This document shows positions 41,391 through 57,100 of a stretch of DNA of 64,000 bases, piece by piece. A program made the position numbers and the translations under genes. The notes under the pieces were generated by a model. That model was given only the letters and a program-made list of their open reading frames with translations. It had not been told where the DNA came from and ran no database searches. This DNA is from Amaranthus tricolor. Lineage: Eukaryota > Streptophyta > Magnoliopsida > Caryophyllales > Amaranthaceae. Each line of letters starts with the position of its first letter. Positions within the stretch are counted from its first letter, which is position 1. The stretch covers positions 1,389,001 through 1,453,000 of the forward strand of contig NC_080051.1 of the NCBI RefSeq assembly GCF_026212465.1, in the 5' to 3' direction.

Positions 41391-44300
41391 TCAATGATCA
41401 ATGAAGAATGAACGACGAAGAATGAACAAGGATCAATGATCAATGAAGAATGAACGATGAAGAATGAACAAGGATTAATGGTCAATGACGAATGAACGAT
41501 GAAGAATAAACAAGGATCAATGATCAATGACGAATGAACGATGAAGAATGAACAAGGATCAATGATCAATGACGAATGAACGATGAAGAATGAACAAGGA
41601 TCAATGATCAATGAAGAATGAACAAGGATCAATGATCAAAGAAGAATGAACGATGAAGAATGAACAAGGAACAATGATTAATGAAGAATGATCGATGAAG
41701 AATGAACAAGGATTAATAGTCAATGACGAATGAACGATGAAGAATAAACAAGGATCAATGATCAATGACGAATGAACGATGAAGAATGAACAAGGATCAA
41801 TGATCAATGACGAATGAACGATGAAGAATGAACAAGGATCAATGATCAATGAAGAATGAACAAGGATCAATGATCAAAGAAGAATGAACGATGAAGAATG
41901 AACAAGGATCAATGATCAATGAAGAATGAACGAAGAAGAATGAACAAGGAGTAATAGTCAATGACGAATGAACGATGAAGAATGAACAAGGAACAATGAT
42001 CAATGACGAATGAACGATGAAGAATGAACAAGGATCAATGATCAATGAAGAATGAACAAAGATCAATGATCAAATAAGAATGAACGATGAAAAATGAACA
42101 AGGATCAATGATCAATGAAGAAATAACGATGAAGAATGAACAAGGATTAATGGTCAATGACGAATGAACGATGAAGAATGAACAAGGATCAATGAAGAAT
42201 GAACGATGAAGAATGAACAAGGATTAATGGTCAATGACAAATGAACGATGAAGAATGAACAAGGATCAATGATCAATGACGAATGAACGATGAAGAATGA
42301 ACAAGGAACAATGATCAATGACGAATGAACGATGAAGAATGAACAAGGATCAATGATCTATGACGAATGAACGATGAAGAATGAACAAGGATCAATGATC
42401 AATGAAGAATGAACAAGGATCAATGATCAATGACGAATGAACGATGAAGAATGAACAAGGAACAATGATCAATGACGAATGAACGATGAAGAATGAACAA
42501 GGATCAATGATCAATGACGAATGAACGATGAAGAATGAACAAGGATCAATGATCAATGAAGAATGAACAAGGATCAATGATCAAAGAAGAATGAACGATG
42601 AAGAATGAACAAGGATCAATGATCAATGAAGAATGAACGATGAAGAATGAACAAGGATCAATGATCAATGAAGAATGAACGATGAAGAATGAACAAGGAT
42701 CAATTCTCAATGAAGAATGAACGATGAAGAATGAACAAGGATCAATTCTCAATGAAGAATGAACGATGAAGAATGAACAAGGAACAATGATCAATGAAGA
42801 ATGAACGATGAAGAATGAACAAGGATTAATGGTCAATGACGAATGAACGATGAAGAATGAACAAGGATCAATGATCAATGAAGAATGAACGATGAAGAAT
42901 GAACAAGGATCAATGATCAATGAAGAATGAACGACGAAGAATGAACAAGGATCAATGATCAATGAAGAATGAACGATGAAGAATGAACAAGGATTAATGG
43001 TCAATGACGAATGAACGATGAAGAATAAACAAGGATCAATGATCAATGACGAATGAACGATGAAGAATGAACAAGGATCAATGATCAATGACGAATGAAC
43101 GATGAAGAATGAACAAGGATCAATGATCAATGAAGAATGAACAAGGATCAATGATCAAAGAAGAATGAACGATGAAGAATGAACAAGGAACAATGATCAA
43201 TGAAGAATGATCGATGAAGAATGAACAAGGATTAATGGTCAATGACGAATGAACGATGAAGAATAAACAAGGATCAATGATCAATGACGAATGAACGATG
43301 AAGAATGAACAAGGATCAATGATCAATGACGAATGAACGATGAAGAATGAACAAGGATCAATGATCAATGAAGAATGAACAAGGATCAATGATCAAAGAA
43401 GAATGAACGATGAAGAATGAACAAGGATCAATGATCAATGAAGAATGAACGAAGAAGAATGAACAAGGAGTAATAGTCAATGACGAATGAACGATGAAGA
43501 ATGAACAAGGAACAATGATCAATGACGAATGAACGATGAAGAATGAACAAGGATCAATGATCAATGAAGAATGAACAAGGATCAATGATCAAATAAGAAT
43601 GAACGATGAAAAATGAACAAGGATCAATGATCAATGAAGAATGAACGATGAAGAATGAACAAGGATTAATGGTCAATGACGAATGAACGATGAAGAATGA
43701 ACAAGGATCAATGAAGAATGAACGATGAAGAATGAACAAGGATTAATGGTCAATGACAAATGAACGATGAAGAATGAACAAGGATCAATGATCAATGACG
43801 AATGAACGATGAAGAATGAACAAGGATCAATGATCAATGACGAATGAACGATGAAGAATGAACAAGGAACAATGATCAATGACGAATGAACGATGAAGAA
43901 TGAACAAGGATCAATGATCAATGACGAATGAACGATGAAGAATGAACAAGGATCAATGATCAATGAAGAATGAACAAGGATCAATGATCAATGACGAATG
44001 AACGATGAAGAATGAACAAGGAACAATGATCAATGACGAATGAACGATGAAGAATGAACAAGGATCAATGATCAATGACGAATGAACGATGAAGAATGAA
44101 CAAGGATCAATGATCAATGAACAATGAACAAGGATCAATGATCAAAGAAGAATGAACGATGAAGAATGAACAAGGATCAATGATCAATGAAGAATGAACG
44201 ATGAAGATTGAACAAGGATCAATGATCAATGAAGAATGAACGATGAAGAATGAACAAGGATCAATTCTCAATGAAGAATGAACGATGAAGAATGAACAAG

Positions 44301-46728
44301 GATCAATTCTCAATGAAGAATGAACGATGAAGAATGAACAAGGAACAATGATCAATGAAGAATGAACGATAAAGAATGAACAAGGATTAATGGTCAATGA
44401 CGAATGAACGAAGAAGAATGAACAAGGATCAATGATCAATGAAGAATGAACGATGAAGAATGAACAAGGATCAATGATCAATGAAGAATGAACGACGAAG
44501 AATGAACAAGGATCAATGATCAATGAAGAATGAACGATGAAGAATGAACAAGGAGTAATGGTCAATGACGAATGAACGATGAAGAATGAACAAGGATCAA
44601 TGATCAATGAAAAATGAACAAGGATCAATGGTCAATGACGAATGAACGATGAAGAATGAACAAGGATCAATGATCAATGACGAATGAACGATGAAGAATG
44701 AACAAGGATCAATGATCAATGACGAATGAACGATGAAGAATGAACAAGGATCAATGATCAATGAAGAATGAACAAGGATCAATGATCAAAGAAGAATGAA
44801 CGATGAAGAATGAACAAGGATCAATGATCAATGAAGAATGAACGATGAAGAATGAACAAGGAGTAATGGTCAATGACGAATGAACGATGAAGAATAAACA
44901 AGGATCAATGATCAATGACGAATGAACGATGAAGAATGAACAAGGATCAATGATCAATGAAGAATGAACAAGGATCAATGGTCAATGACGAATGAACGAT
45001 GAAGAATGAACAAGGATCAATGATCAATAACGAACGAACGATGAAGAATAAACAAGGATCAATGATCAATGAAGAATGAACAAGGATCAATGATCAATGA
45101 CGAATGAACGATGAAGAATGAACAAGGATCAATGATCAATGAAGAATGAACAAGGATCAATGGTCAATGACGAATGAACGATGAAGAATGAACAAGGATT
45201 AATGGTCAATGACGAATGAACGATGAAGAATGAACAAGGATCAATGATCAATGACGAATGAACGATGAAGAATGAACAAGGATCAATGATCAATGAAGAA
45301 TGAACAAGGATCAATGATCAAAGAAGAATGAACGATGAAGAATGAACAAGGATCAATGATCAATGAAGAATGAACGATGAAGAATGAACAAGGAGTAATG
45401 GTCAATGACGAATGAACGATGAAGAATGAACAAGGATCAATGATCAATGACGAATGAACGATGAAGAATGAACAAGGATCAATGATCAATGAAGAATGAA
45501 CAAGGATCAATGATCAATGACGAATGAACGATGAAGAATGAGCAAGGATCAATGATCAATGAAGAATGAACAAGGATCAATGGTCAATGACGAATGAACG
45601 ATGAAGAATGAACAAGGATCAATGATCAAAGAAGAATGAACGATGAAGAATGAACAAGGATCAATGATCAATGAAGAATGAACGATGAAGAATGAACAAG
45701 GATCAATGATCAATGACGAATGAACGATGAAGAATGAACAAGGATCAATGATCAATGAAGAATGAACAAGGATCAATGATCAAAGAAGAATGAACGATGA
45801 AGAATGAACAAGGATCAATGATCAATGAAGAATGAACGATGAAGAATGAACAAGGATTAATGGTCAATGACGAATGAACGATGAAGAATGAACAAGGATC
45901 AATGATCAATGAAGAATGAACGATGAAGAATGAACAAGGATTAATGGTCAATGACGAATGAACGATGAAGAATGAACAAGGATCAATGATCAATGACGAA
46001 TGAACGATGAAGAATGAACAAGGATCAATGATCAATGACGAATGAACGATGAAGAATGAACAAGGATCAATGATCAATGAAGAATGAACAAGGATCAATG
46101 ATCAATGACGAATGAACGATGAAGAATGAACAAGGATCAATGATCAATGAAGAATGAACAAGGATCAATGATCAAAGAAGAATGAACGATGAAGAATGAA
46201 CAAGGATCAATGATCAATGAAGAATGAACGATGAAGAATGAACAAGGAGTAATGGTCAATGACGAATGAACGATGAAGAATAAACAAGGATCAATGATCA
46301 ATGACGAATGAACGATGAAGAATGAACAAGGATCAATGATCAATGAAGAATGAACAAGGATCAATGGTCAATGACGAATGAACGATGAAGAATGAACAAA
46401 GATCAATGATCAATGAAGAATGAACGATGAAGAATGAACAAGGATTAATGGTCAATGAAGAATGAACGATGAAGAATGAACAAGGATTAATGGTCAATGA
46501 CGAATGAACGATGAAGAATGAACAAAGATCAATGATCAATGAAGAATGAACGATGAAGAATGAACAAGGATTAATGGTCAATGACGAATGAACGATGAAG
46601 AATAAACAAGGATCAATGATCAATGACGAATGAACGATGAAGAATGAACAAGGATCAATGATCAATGACGAATGAACGATGAAGAATGAACAAGGATCAA
46701 TGATCAATGAAGAATGAACAAGGATCAA
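40873..46728. repeat. Roughly 6 kb long-range copy of 21.0-26.9 kb
   Basis: The succession of short units and variants from about 21,021 to 26,918 recurs at about 40,873-46,728. The offset is 19,852 bp (2,836 x 7) up to about 45.6 kb and 19,810 bp after it (one 42-bp unit lost). Shared private variants include GATCAAATAAG (near 23,737 and 43,590), CAATGAACAATG (24,266 and 44,118), CGAAGAAG (24,557 and 44,409), AATAACG (near 25,174 and 45,026) and GAGCAAGG. Near 42.2-42.5 kb one unit is lost and another gained, so the copy is mosaic there. New changes include GAAGAAATAACG (near 42,118). Confidence 0.87.
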
Positions 46729-48060
46729 TGATCAAAGAAGAATGAACGATGAAGAATGAACAAGGATCAATGATCAATGAAGAATGAACGAAGAAGAATG
46801 AACAAGGAGTAATAGTCAATGACGAATGAACGATGAAGAATGAACAAGGAACAATGATCAATGACGAATGAACGATGAAGAATGAACAAGGATCAATGAT
46901 CAATGAAGAATGAACAAGGATCAATGATCAAAGAAGAATGAACGATGAAAAATGAACAAGGATTAATGATCAATGAAGAATGAACGATGAAGAATGAACA
47001 AGGATTAATGGTCAATGACGAATGAACGATGAAGAATGAACAAGGATCAATGAAGAATGAACGATGAAGAATGAACAAGGATTAATGGTCAATGACAAAT
47101 GAACGATGAAGAATGAACAAGGATCAATGATCAATGACGAATGAACGATGAAGAATGAACAAGGATCAATGATCAATGACGAATGAACGATGAAGAATGA
47201 ACAAGGAACAATGATCAATGACGAATGAACGATGAAGAATGAACAAGGATCAATGATCAATGACGAATGAACGATGAAGAATGAACAAGGATCAATGATC
47301 AATGAAGAATGAACAAGGATCAATGATCAAAGAAGAATGAACGATGAAGAATGAACAAGGATCAATGATCAATGAAGAATGAACGATGAAGAATGAACAA
47401 GGATCAATGATCAATGACGAATGAACGATGAAGAATGAACAAGGATCAATGATCAATGACGAATGAACGATGAAGAATGAACAAGGATCAATGATCAATG
47501 AAGAATGAACAAGGATCAATGATCAAAGAAGAATGAACGATGAAGAATGAACAAGGATCAATGATCAATGAAGAATGAACGATGAAGAATGAACAAGGAG
47601 TAATGGTCAATGACGAATGAACGATGAAGAATAAACAAGGATCAATGATCAATGACGAATGAACGATGAAGAATGAACAAGGATCAATGATCAATGAAGA
47701 ATGAACAAGGATCAATGGTCAATGACGAATGAACGATGAAGAATGAACAAAGATCAATGATCAATGAAGAATGAACGATGAAGAATGAACAAGGATTAAT
47801 GGTCAATGAAGAATGAACGATGAAGAATGAACAAGGATTAATGGTCAATGACGAATGAACGATGAAGAATGAACAAAGATCAATGATCAATGAAGAATGA
47901 ACGATGAAGAATGAACAAGGATTAATGGTCAATGACGAATGAACGATGAAGAATAAACAAGGATCAATGATCAATGACGAATGAACGATGAAGAATGAAC
48001 AAGGATCAATGATCAATGACGAATGAACGATGAAGAATGAACAAGGATCAATGATCAATG
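46333..48060. repeat. Zone III start block, duplicated at 62,139-63,866
   Basis: Two AAAGATC-pair units lie 1,351 bp apart (46,333 and 47,684 by frame start). The same arrangement recurs at 62,139 and 63,490, exactly 15,806 bp away (2,258 x 7), with the same short units between. Differences include GAATGAATAAGG near 48,066 in the first copy only. The two copies flank the zone III core. Confidence 0.85.
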
Positions 48061-48063
48061 AAG

Positions 48064-48119
48064 AATGAATAAGGATCAATGATCAAAGAAGAATGAACAA
48101 GGATCAATGATCAATGAAG
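48064..48119. repeat. Two consecutive 28-bp short units (zone III core)
   Basis: Beta with AATGATCAAAGAAG (48,064-48,091) is followed immediately by beta with gamma-prime (48,092-48,119), with no alpha in either. The same double-short form occurs at 51,543, 53,678, 55,939, 57,885 and 58,914 in the same block context. The equivalent sites near 26,887, 46,697, 62,503 and 63,856 still have a full unit after AATGATCAAAGAAG. The double-short form is therefore a derived 14-bp loss that spread within 48-59 kb. Confidence 0.87.
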
Positions 48120-48229
48120 AATGAACGAAGAAGAATGAACAAGGAGTAATAGTCAATGACGAATGAACGATGAAGAATGAACAAGGAACAATGATCAATG
48201 ACGAATGAACGATGAAGAATGAACAAGGA

Positions 48230-51160
48230 TCAATGATCAATGAAGAATGAACAAGGATCAATGATCAAAGAAGAATGAACGATGAAAAATGAACAAGGAT
48301 TAATGATCAATGAAGAATGAACGATGAAGAATGAACAAGGATTAATGGTCAATGACGAATGAACGATGAAGAATGAACAAGGATCAATGAAGAATGAACG
48401 ATGAAGAATGAACAAGGATTAATGGTCAATGACAAATGAACGATGAAGAATGAACAAGGATCAATGATCAATGACGAATGAACGACTAAGAATGAACAAG
48501 GATCAATGATCAATGACGAATGAACGATGAAGAATGAACAAGGAACAATGATCAATGACGAATGAACGATGAAGAATGAACAAGGATCAATGATCAATGA
48601 CGAATGAACGATGAAGAATGAACAAGGATCAATGATCAATGAAGAATGAACAAGGATCAATGATCAAAGAAGAATGAACGATGAAGAATGAACAAGGATC
48701 AATGATCAATGAAGAATGAACGATGAAGAATGAACAAGGATCAATGATCAATGAAGAATGAACGATGAAGAATGAACAAGGATCAATTCTCAATGAAGAA
48801 TGAACGATGAAGAATGAACAAGGAACAATGATCAATGAAGAATGAACGATGAAGAATGAACAAGGATCAATGATCAATGACGAATGAACGATGAAGAATG
48901 AACAAGGATCAATGATCAATGAAGAATGAACAAGGATCAATGATCAAAGAAGAATGAACGATGAAGAATGAACAAGGATCAATGATCAATGAAGAATGAA
49001 CGATGAAGAATGAACAAGGATCAATGATCAATGACGAATGAACGATGAAGAATGAACAAGGATCAATGATCAATGACGAATGAACGATGAAGAATGAACA
49101 AGGATCAATGATCAATGAAGAATGAACAAGGATCAATGATCAAAGAAGAATGAACGATGAAGAATGAACAAGGATCAATGATCAATGAAGAATGAACGAA
49201 GAAGAATGAACAAGGAGTAATAGTCAATGACGAATGAACGATGAAGAATGAACAAGGAACAATGATCAATGACGAATGAACGATGAAGAATGAACAAGGA
49301 TCAATGATCAATGAAGAATGAACAAGGATCAATGATCAAAGAAGAATGAACGATGAAAAATGAACAAGGATTAATGATCAATGAAGATTGAACGATGAAG
49401 AATGAACAAGGATTAATGGTCAATGACGAATGAACGATGAAGAATGAACAAGGATCAATGAAGAATGAACGATGAAGAATGAACAAGGATTAATGGTCAA
49501 TGACAAATGAACGATGAAGAATGAACAAGGATCAATGATCAATGACGAATGAACGATGAAGAATGAACAAGGATCAATAATCAATGACGAATGAACGATG
49601 AAGAATGAACAAGGAACAATGATCAATGACGAATGAACGATGAAGAATGAACAAGGATCAATGATCAATGACGAATGAACGATGAAGAATGAACAAGGAT
49701 CAATGATCAATGAAGAATGAACAAGGATCAATGATCAAAGAAGAATGAACGATGAAGAATGAACAAGGATCAATGATCAATGAAGAATGAACGATGAAGA
49801 ATGAACAAGGATCAATGATCAATGAAGAATGAACGATGAAGAATGAACAAGGATCAATTCTCAATGAAGAATGAACGATGAAGAATGAACAAGGAACAAT
49901 GATCAATGAAGAATGAACGATGAAGAATGAACAAGGATCAATGATCAATGACGAATGAACGATGAAGAATGAACAAGGATCAAAGATCAATGAAGAATGA
50001 ACAAGGATCAATGATCAAAGAAGAATGAACGATGAAGAATGAACAAGGATCAATGATCAATGAAGAATGAACGATGAAGAATGAACAAGGATCAATGATC
50101 AATGACGAATGAACGATGAAGAATGAACAAGGATCAATGATCAATGACGAATGAACGATGAAGAATGAACAAGGATCAATGATCAATGAAGAATGAACAA
50201 GGATCAATGATCAAAGAAGAATGAACGATGAAGAATGAACAAGGATCAATGATCAATGAAGAATGAACGAAGAAGAATGAACAAGGAGTAATAGTCAATG
50301 ACGAATGAACGATGAAGAATGAACAAGGAACAATGATCAATGACGAATGAACGATGAAGAATGAACAAGGATCAATGATCAATGAAGAATGAACAAGGAT
50401 CAATGATCAAAGAAGAATGAACGATGAAAAATGAACAAGGATTAATGATCAATGAAGAATGAACGATGAAGAATGAACAAGGATTAATGGTCAATGACGA
50501 ATGAACGATGAAGAATGAACAAGGATCAATGAAGAATGAACGATGAAGAATGAACAAGGATTAATGGTCAATGACAAATGAACGATGAAGAATGAACAAG
50601 GATCAATGATCAATGACGAATGAACGATGAAGAATGAACAAGGATCAATGATCAATGACGAATGAACGATGAAGAATGAACAAGGAACAATGATCAATGA
50701 CGAATGAACGATGAAGAATGAACAAGGATCAATGATCAATGACGAATGAACGATGAAGAATGAACAAGGATCAATGATCAATGAAGAATGAACAAGGATC
50801 AATGATCAAAGAAGAATGAACGATGAAGAATGAACAAGGATCAATGATCAATGAAGAATGAACGATGAAGAATGAACAAGGATCAATGATCAATGACGAA
50901 TGAACGATGAAGAATGAACAAGGATCAATGATCAATGACGAATGAACGATGAAGAATGAACAAGGATCAATGATCAATGAAGAATGAACAAGGATCAATG
51001 ATCAAAGAAGAATGAACGATGAAGAATGAACAAGGATCAATGATCAATGAAGAATGAACGATGAAGAATGAACAAGGAGTAATGGTCAATGACGAATGAA
51101 CGATGAAGAATAAACAAGGATCAATGATCAATGACGAATGAACGATGAAGAATGAACAAG
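48230..51160. repeat. Tandem copies, period 1,071 bp
   Basis: A 1,071-bp unit (153 x 7) starting near 48,230, 49,301 and 50,372 carries GGAGTAATAGTC upstream, GATGAAAAATG, the heptamer-loss site (48,386, 49,457 and 50,528), GACAAATG and GGAAC. The first two copies have a single AATTCTC (48,786 and 49,857); the third lacks it, as the pattern passes into the next block. Private changes include CGACTAAG near 48,484, GAAGATTG near 49,385, AATAATC near 49,576 and ATCAAAGATC near 49,981. Confidence 0.87.
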
Positions 51161-51162
51161 GA

Positions 51163-54100
51163 TCAATGATCAATGAAGAATGAACAAGGATCAATGGTCA
51201 ATGACGAATGAACGATGAAGAATGAACAAAGATCAATGATCAATGAAGAATGAACGATGAAGAATGAACAAGGATTAATGGTCAATGAAGAATGAACGAT
51301 GAAGAATGAACAAGGATTAATGGTCAATGACGAATGAACGATGAAGAATGAACAAAGATCAATGATCAATGAAGAATGAACGATGAAGAATGAACAAGGA
51401 TTAATGGTCAATGACGAATGAACGATGAAGAATAAACAAGGATCAATGATCAATGACGAATGAACGATGAAGAATGAACAAGGATCAATGATCAATGACG
51501 AATGAACGATGAAGAATGAACAAGGATCAATGATCAATGAAGAATGAACAAGGATCAATGATCAAAGAAGAATGAACAAGGATCAATGATCAATGAAGAA
51601 TGAACGAAGAAGAATGAACAAGGAGTAATAGTCAATGACGAATGAACGATGAAGAATGAACAAGGAACAATGATCAATGACGAATGAACGATGAAGAATG
51701 AACAAGGATCAATGATCAATGAAGAATGAACAAGGATCAATGATCAAAGAAGAATGAACGATGAAAAATGAACAAGGATTAATGATCAATGAAGAATGAA
51801 CGATGAAGAATGAACAAGGATTAATGGTCAATGACGAATGAACGATGAAAAATGAACAAGGATCAATGAAGAATGAACGATGAAGAATGAACAAGGATTA
51901 ATGGTCAATGACAAATGAACGATGAAGAATGAACAAGGATCAATGATCAATGACGAATGAACGATGAAGAATGAACAAGGATCAATGATCAATGACGAAT
52001 GAACGATGAAGAATGAACAAGGAACAATGATCAATGACGAATGAACGATGAAGAATGAACAAGGATCAATGATCAATGACGAATGAACGATGAAGAATGA
52101 ACAAGGATCAATGATCAATGAAGAATGAACAAGGATCAATGATCAAAGAAGAATGAACGATGAAGAATGAACAAGGATCAATGATCAATGAAGAATGAAC
52201 GATGAAGAATGAACAAGGATCAATGATCAATGAAGAATGAACGATGAAGAATGAACAAGGATCAATTCTCAAAGAAGAATGAACGATGAAGAATGAACAA
52301 GGATTAATGGTCAATGACGAATGAACGATGAAGAATGAACAAGGATCAATGATCAATGAAGAATGAACGATGAAGAATGAACAAGGATTAATGGTCAATG
52401 ACGAATGAACGATGAAGAATGAAAAAGGATCAATGAAGAATGAACGATGAAGAATGAACAAGGATTAATGGTCAATGACAAATGAACGATGAAGAATGAA
52501 CAAGGATCAATGATCAATGACGAATGAACGATGAAGAATGAACAAGGATCAATGATCAATGACGAATGAACGATGAAGAATGAACAAGGATCAATGATCA
52601 ATGAAGAATGAACAAGGATCAATGATCAAAGAAGAATGAACGATGAAAAATGAACAAGGATTAATGATCAATGAAGAATGAACGATGAAGAATGAACAAG
52701 GATTAATGGTCAATGACGAATGAACGATGAAGAATGAACAAGGATCAATGAAGAATGAACGATGAAGAATGAACAAGGATTAATGGTCAATGACAAATGA
52801 ACGATGAAGAATGAACAAGGATCAATGATCAATGACGAATGAACGATGAAGAATGAACAAGGATCAATGATCAATGACGAATGAACGATGAAGAATGAAC
52901 AAGGAACAATGATCAATGACGAATGAACGATGAAGAATGAACAAGGATCAATGATCAATGACGAATGAACGATGAAGAATGAACAAGGATCAATGATCAA
53001 TGAAGAATGAACAAGGATCAATGATCAATGACGAATGAACGATGAAGAATGAACAAGGATCAATGATCAATGACGAATGAACGATGAAGAATGAACAAGG
53101 ATCAATGATCAATGAAGAATGAACAAGGATCAATGATCAAAGAAGAATGAACGATGAAGAATGAACAAGGATCAATGATCAATGAAGAATGAACGATGAA
53201 GAATGAACAAGGAGTAATGGTCAATGACGAATGAACGATGAAGAATAAACAAGGATCAATGATCAATGACGAATGAACGATGAAGAATGAACAAGGATCA
53301 ATGATCAATGAAGAATGAACAAGGATCAATGGTCAATGACGAATGAACGATGAAGAATGAACAAAGATCAATGATCAATGAAGAATGAACGATGAAGAAT
53401 GAACAAGGATTAATGGTCAATGAAGAATGAACGATGAAGAATGAACAAGGATTAATGGTCAATGACGAATGAACGATGAAGAATGAACAAAGATCAATGA
53501 TCAATGAAGAATGAACGATGAAGAATGAACAAGGATTAATGGTCAATGACGAATGAACGATGAAGAATAAACAAGGATCAATGATCAATGACGAATGAAC
53601 GATGAAGAATGAACAAGGATCAATGATCAATGACGAATGAACGATGAAGAATGAACAAGGATCAATGATCAATGAAGAATGAACAAGGATCAATGATCAA
53701 AGAAGAATGAACAAGGATCAATGATCAATGAAGAATGAACGAAGAAGAATGAACAAGGAGTAATAGTCAATGACGAATGAACGATGAAGAATGAACAAGG
53801 AACAATGATCAATGACGAATGAACGATGAAGAATGAACAAGGATCAATGATCAATGAAGAATGAACAAGGATCAATGATCAAAGAAGAATGAACGATGAA
53901 AAATGAACAAGGATTAATGATCAATGAAGAATGAACGATGAAGAATGAACAAGGATTAATGGTCAATGACGAATGAACGATGAAAAATGAACAAGGATCA
54001 ATGAAGAATGAACGATGAAGAATGAACAAGGATTAATGGTCAATGACAAATGAACGATGAAGAATGAACAAGGATCAATGATCAATGACGAATGAACGAT

Positions 54101-57100
54101 GAAGAATGAACAAGGATCAATGATCAATGACGAATGAACGATGAAGAATGAACAAGGAACAATGATCAATGACGAATGAACGATGAAGAATGAACAAGGA
54201 TCAATGATCAATGACGAATGAACGATGAAGAATGAACAAGGATCAATGATCAATGAAGAATGAACAAGGATCAATGATCAAAGAAGAATGAACGATGAAG
54301 AATGAACAAGGATCAATGATCAATGAAGAATGAACGATGAAGAATGAACAAGGATCAATGATCAATGAAGAATGAACGATGAAGAATGAACAAGGATCAA
54401 TTCTCAAAGAAGAATGAACGATGAAGAATGAACAAGGAACAATGATCAATGAAGAATGAACGATGAAGAATGAACAAGGATTAATGGTCAATGACGAATG
54501 AACGATGAAGAATGAACAAGGATCAATGATCAATGAAGAATGAACGATGAAGAATGAACAAGGATTAATGGTCAATGACGAATGAACGATGAAGAATGAA
54601 CAAGGATCAATGAAGAATGAACGATGAAGAATGAACAAGGATTAATGGTCAATGACAAATGAACGATGAAGAATGAACAAGGATCAATGATCAATGACGA
54701 ATGAACGATGAAGAATGAACAAGGATCAATGATCAATGACGAATGAACGATGAAGAATGAACAAGGATCAATGATCAATGAAGAATGAACAAGGATCAAT
54801 GATCAAAGAAGAATGAACGATGAAAAATGAACAAGGATTAATGATCAATGAAGAATGAACGATGAAGAATGAACAAGGATTAATGGTCAATGACGAATGA
54901 ACGATGAAGAATGAACAAGGATCAATGAAGAATGAACGATGAAGAATGAACAAGGATTAATGGTCAATGACAAATGAACGATGAAGAATGAACAAGGATC
55001 AATGATCAATGACGAATGAACGATGAAGAATGAACAAGGATCAATGATCAATGACGAATGAACGATGAAGAATGAACAAGGAACAATGATCAATGACGAA
55101 TGAACGATGAAGAATGAACAAGGATCAATGATCAATGACGAATGAACGATGAAGAATGAACAAGGATCAATGATCAATGAAGAATGAACAAGGATCAATG
55201 ATCAAAGAAGAATGAACGATGAAGAATGAACAAGGATCAATGATCAATGAAGAATGAACGATGAAGAATGAACAAGGATCAATGATCAATGACGAATGAA
55301 CGATGAAGAATGAACAAGGATCAATGATCAATGACGAATGAACGATGAAGAATGAACAAGGATCAATGATCAATGAAGAATGAACAAGGATCAATGATCA
55401 AAGAAGAATGAACGATGAAGAATGAACAAGGATCAATGATCAATGAAGAATGAACGATGAAGAATGAACAAGGAGTAATGGTCAATGACGAATGAACGAT
55501 GAAGAATAAACAAGGATCAATGATCAATGACGAATGAACGATGAAGAATGAACAAGGATCAATGATCAATGAAGAATGAACAAGGATCAATGGTCAATGA
55601 CGAATGAACGATGAAGAATGAACAAAGATCAATGATCAATGAAGAATGAACGATGAAGAATGAACAAGGATTAATGGTCAATGAAGAATGAACGATGAAG
55701 AATGAACAAGGATTAATGGTCAATGACGAATGAACGATGAAGAATGAACAAAGATCAATGATCAATGAAGAATGAACGATGAAGAATGAACAAGGATTAA
55801 TGGTCAATGACGAATGAACGATGAAGAATAAACAAGGATCAATGATCAATGACGAATGAACGATGAAGAATGAACAAGGATCAATGATCAATGACGAATG
55901 AACGATGAAGAATGAACAAGGATCAATGATCAATGAAGAATGAACAAGGATCAATGATCAAAGAAGAATGAACAAGGATCAATGATCAATGAAGAATGAA
56001 CGAAGAAGAATGAACAAGGAGTAATAGTCAATGACGAATGAACGATGAAGAATGAACAAGGAACAATGATCAATGACGAATGAACGATGAAGAATGAACA
56101 AGGATCAATGATCAATGAAGAATGAACAAGGATCAATGATCAAAGAAGAATGAACGATGAAAAATGAACAAGGATTAATGATCAATGAAGAATGAACGAT
56201 GAAGAATGAACAAGGATTAATGGTCAATGACGAATGAACGATGAAAAATGAACAAGGATCAATGAAGAATGAACGATGAAGAATGAACAAGGATTAATGG
56301 TCAATGACAAATGAACGATGAAGAATGAACAAGGATCAATGATCAATGACGAATGAACGATGAAGAATGAACAAGGATCAATGATCAATGACGAATGAAC
56401 GATGAAGAATGAACAAGGAACAATGATCAATGACGAATGAACGATGAAGAATGAACAAGGATCAATGATCAATGACGAATGAACGATGAAGAATGAACAA
56501 GGATCAATGATCAATGAAGAATGAACAAGGATCAATGATCAAAGAAGAATGAACGATGAAGAATGAACAAGGATCAATGATCAATGAAGAATGAACGATG
56601 AAGAATGAACAAGGATCAATGATCAATGAAGAATGAACGATGAAGAATGAACAAGGATCAATTCTCAATGAAGAATGAACGATGAAGAATGAACAAGGAA
56701 CAATGATCAATGAAGAATGAACGATGAAGAATGAACAAGGATTAATGGTCAATGACGAATGAACGATGAAGAATGAACAAGGATCAATGATCAATGAAGA
56801 ATGAACGATGAAGAATGAACAAGGATTAATGGTCAATGACGAATGAACGATGAAGAATGAACAAGGATCAATGAAGAATGAACGATGAAGAATGAACAAG
56901 GATTAATGGTCAATGACAAATGAACGATGAAGAATGAACAAGGATCAATGATCAATGACGAATGAACGATGAAGAATGAACAAGGATCAATGATCAATGA
57001 CGAATGAACGATGAAGAATGAACAAGGAACAATGATCAATGACGAATGAACGATGAAGAATGAACAAGGATCAATGATCAATGACGAATGAACGATGAAG

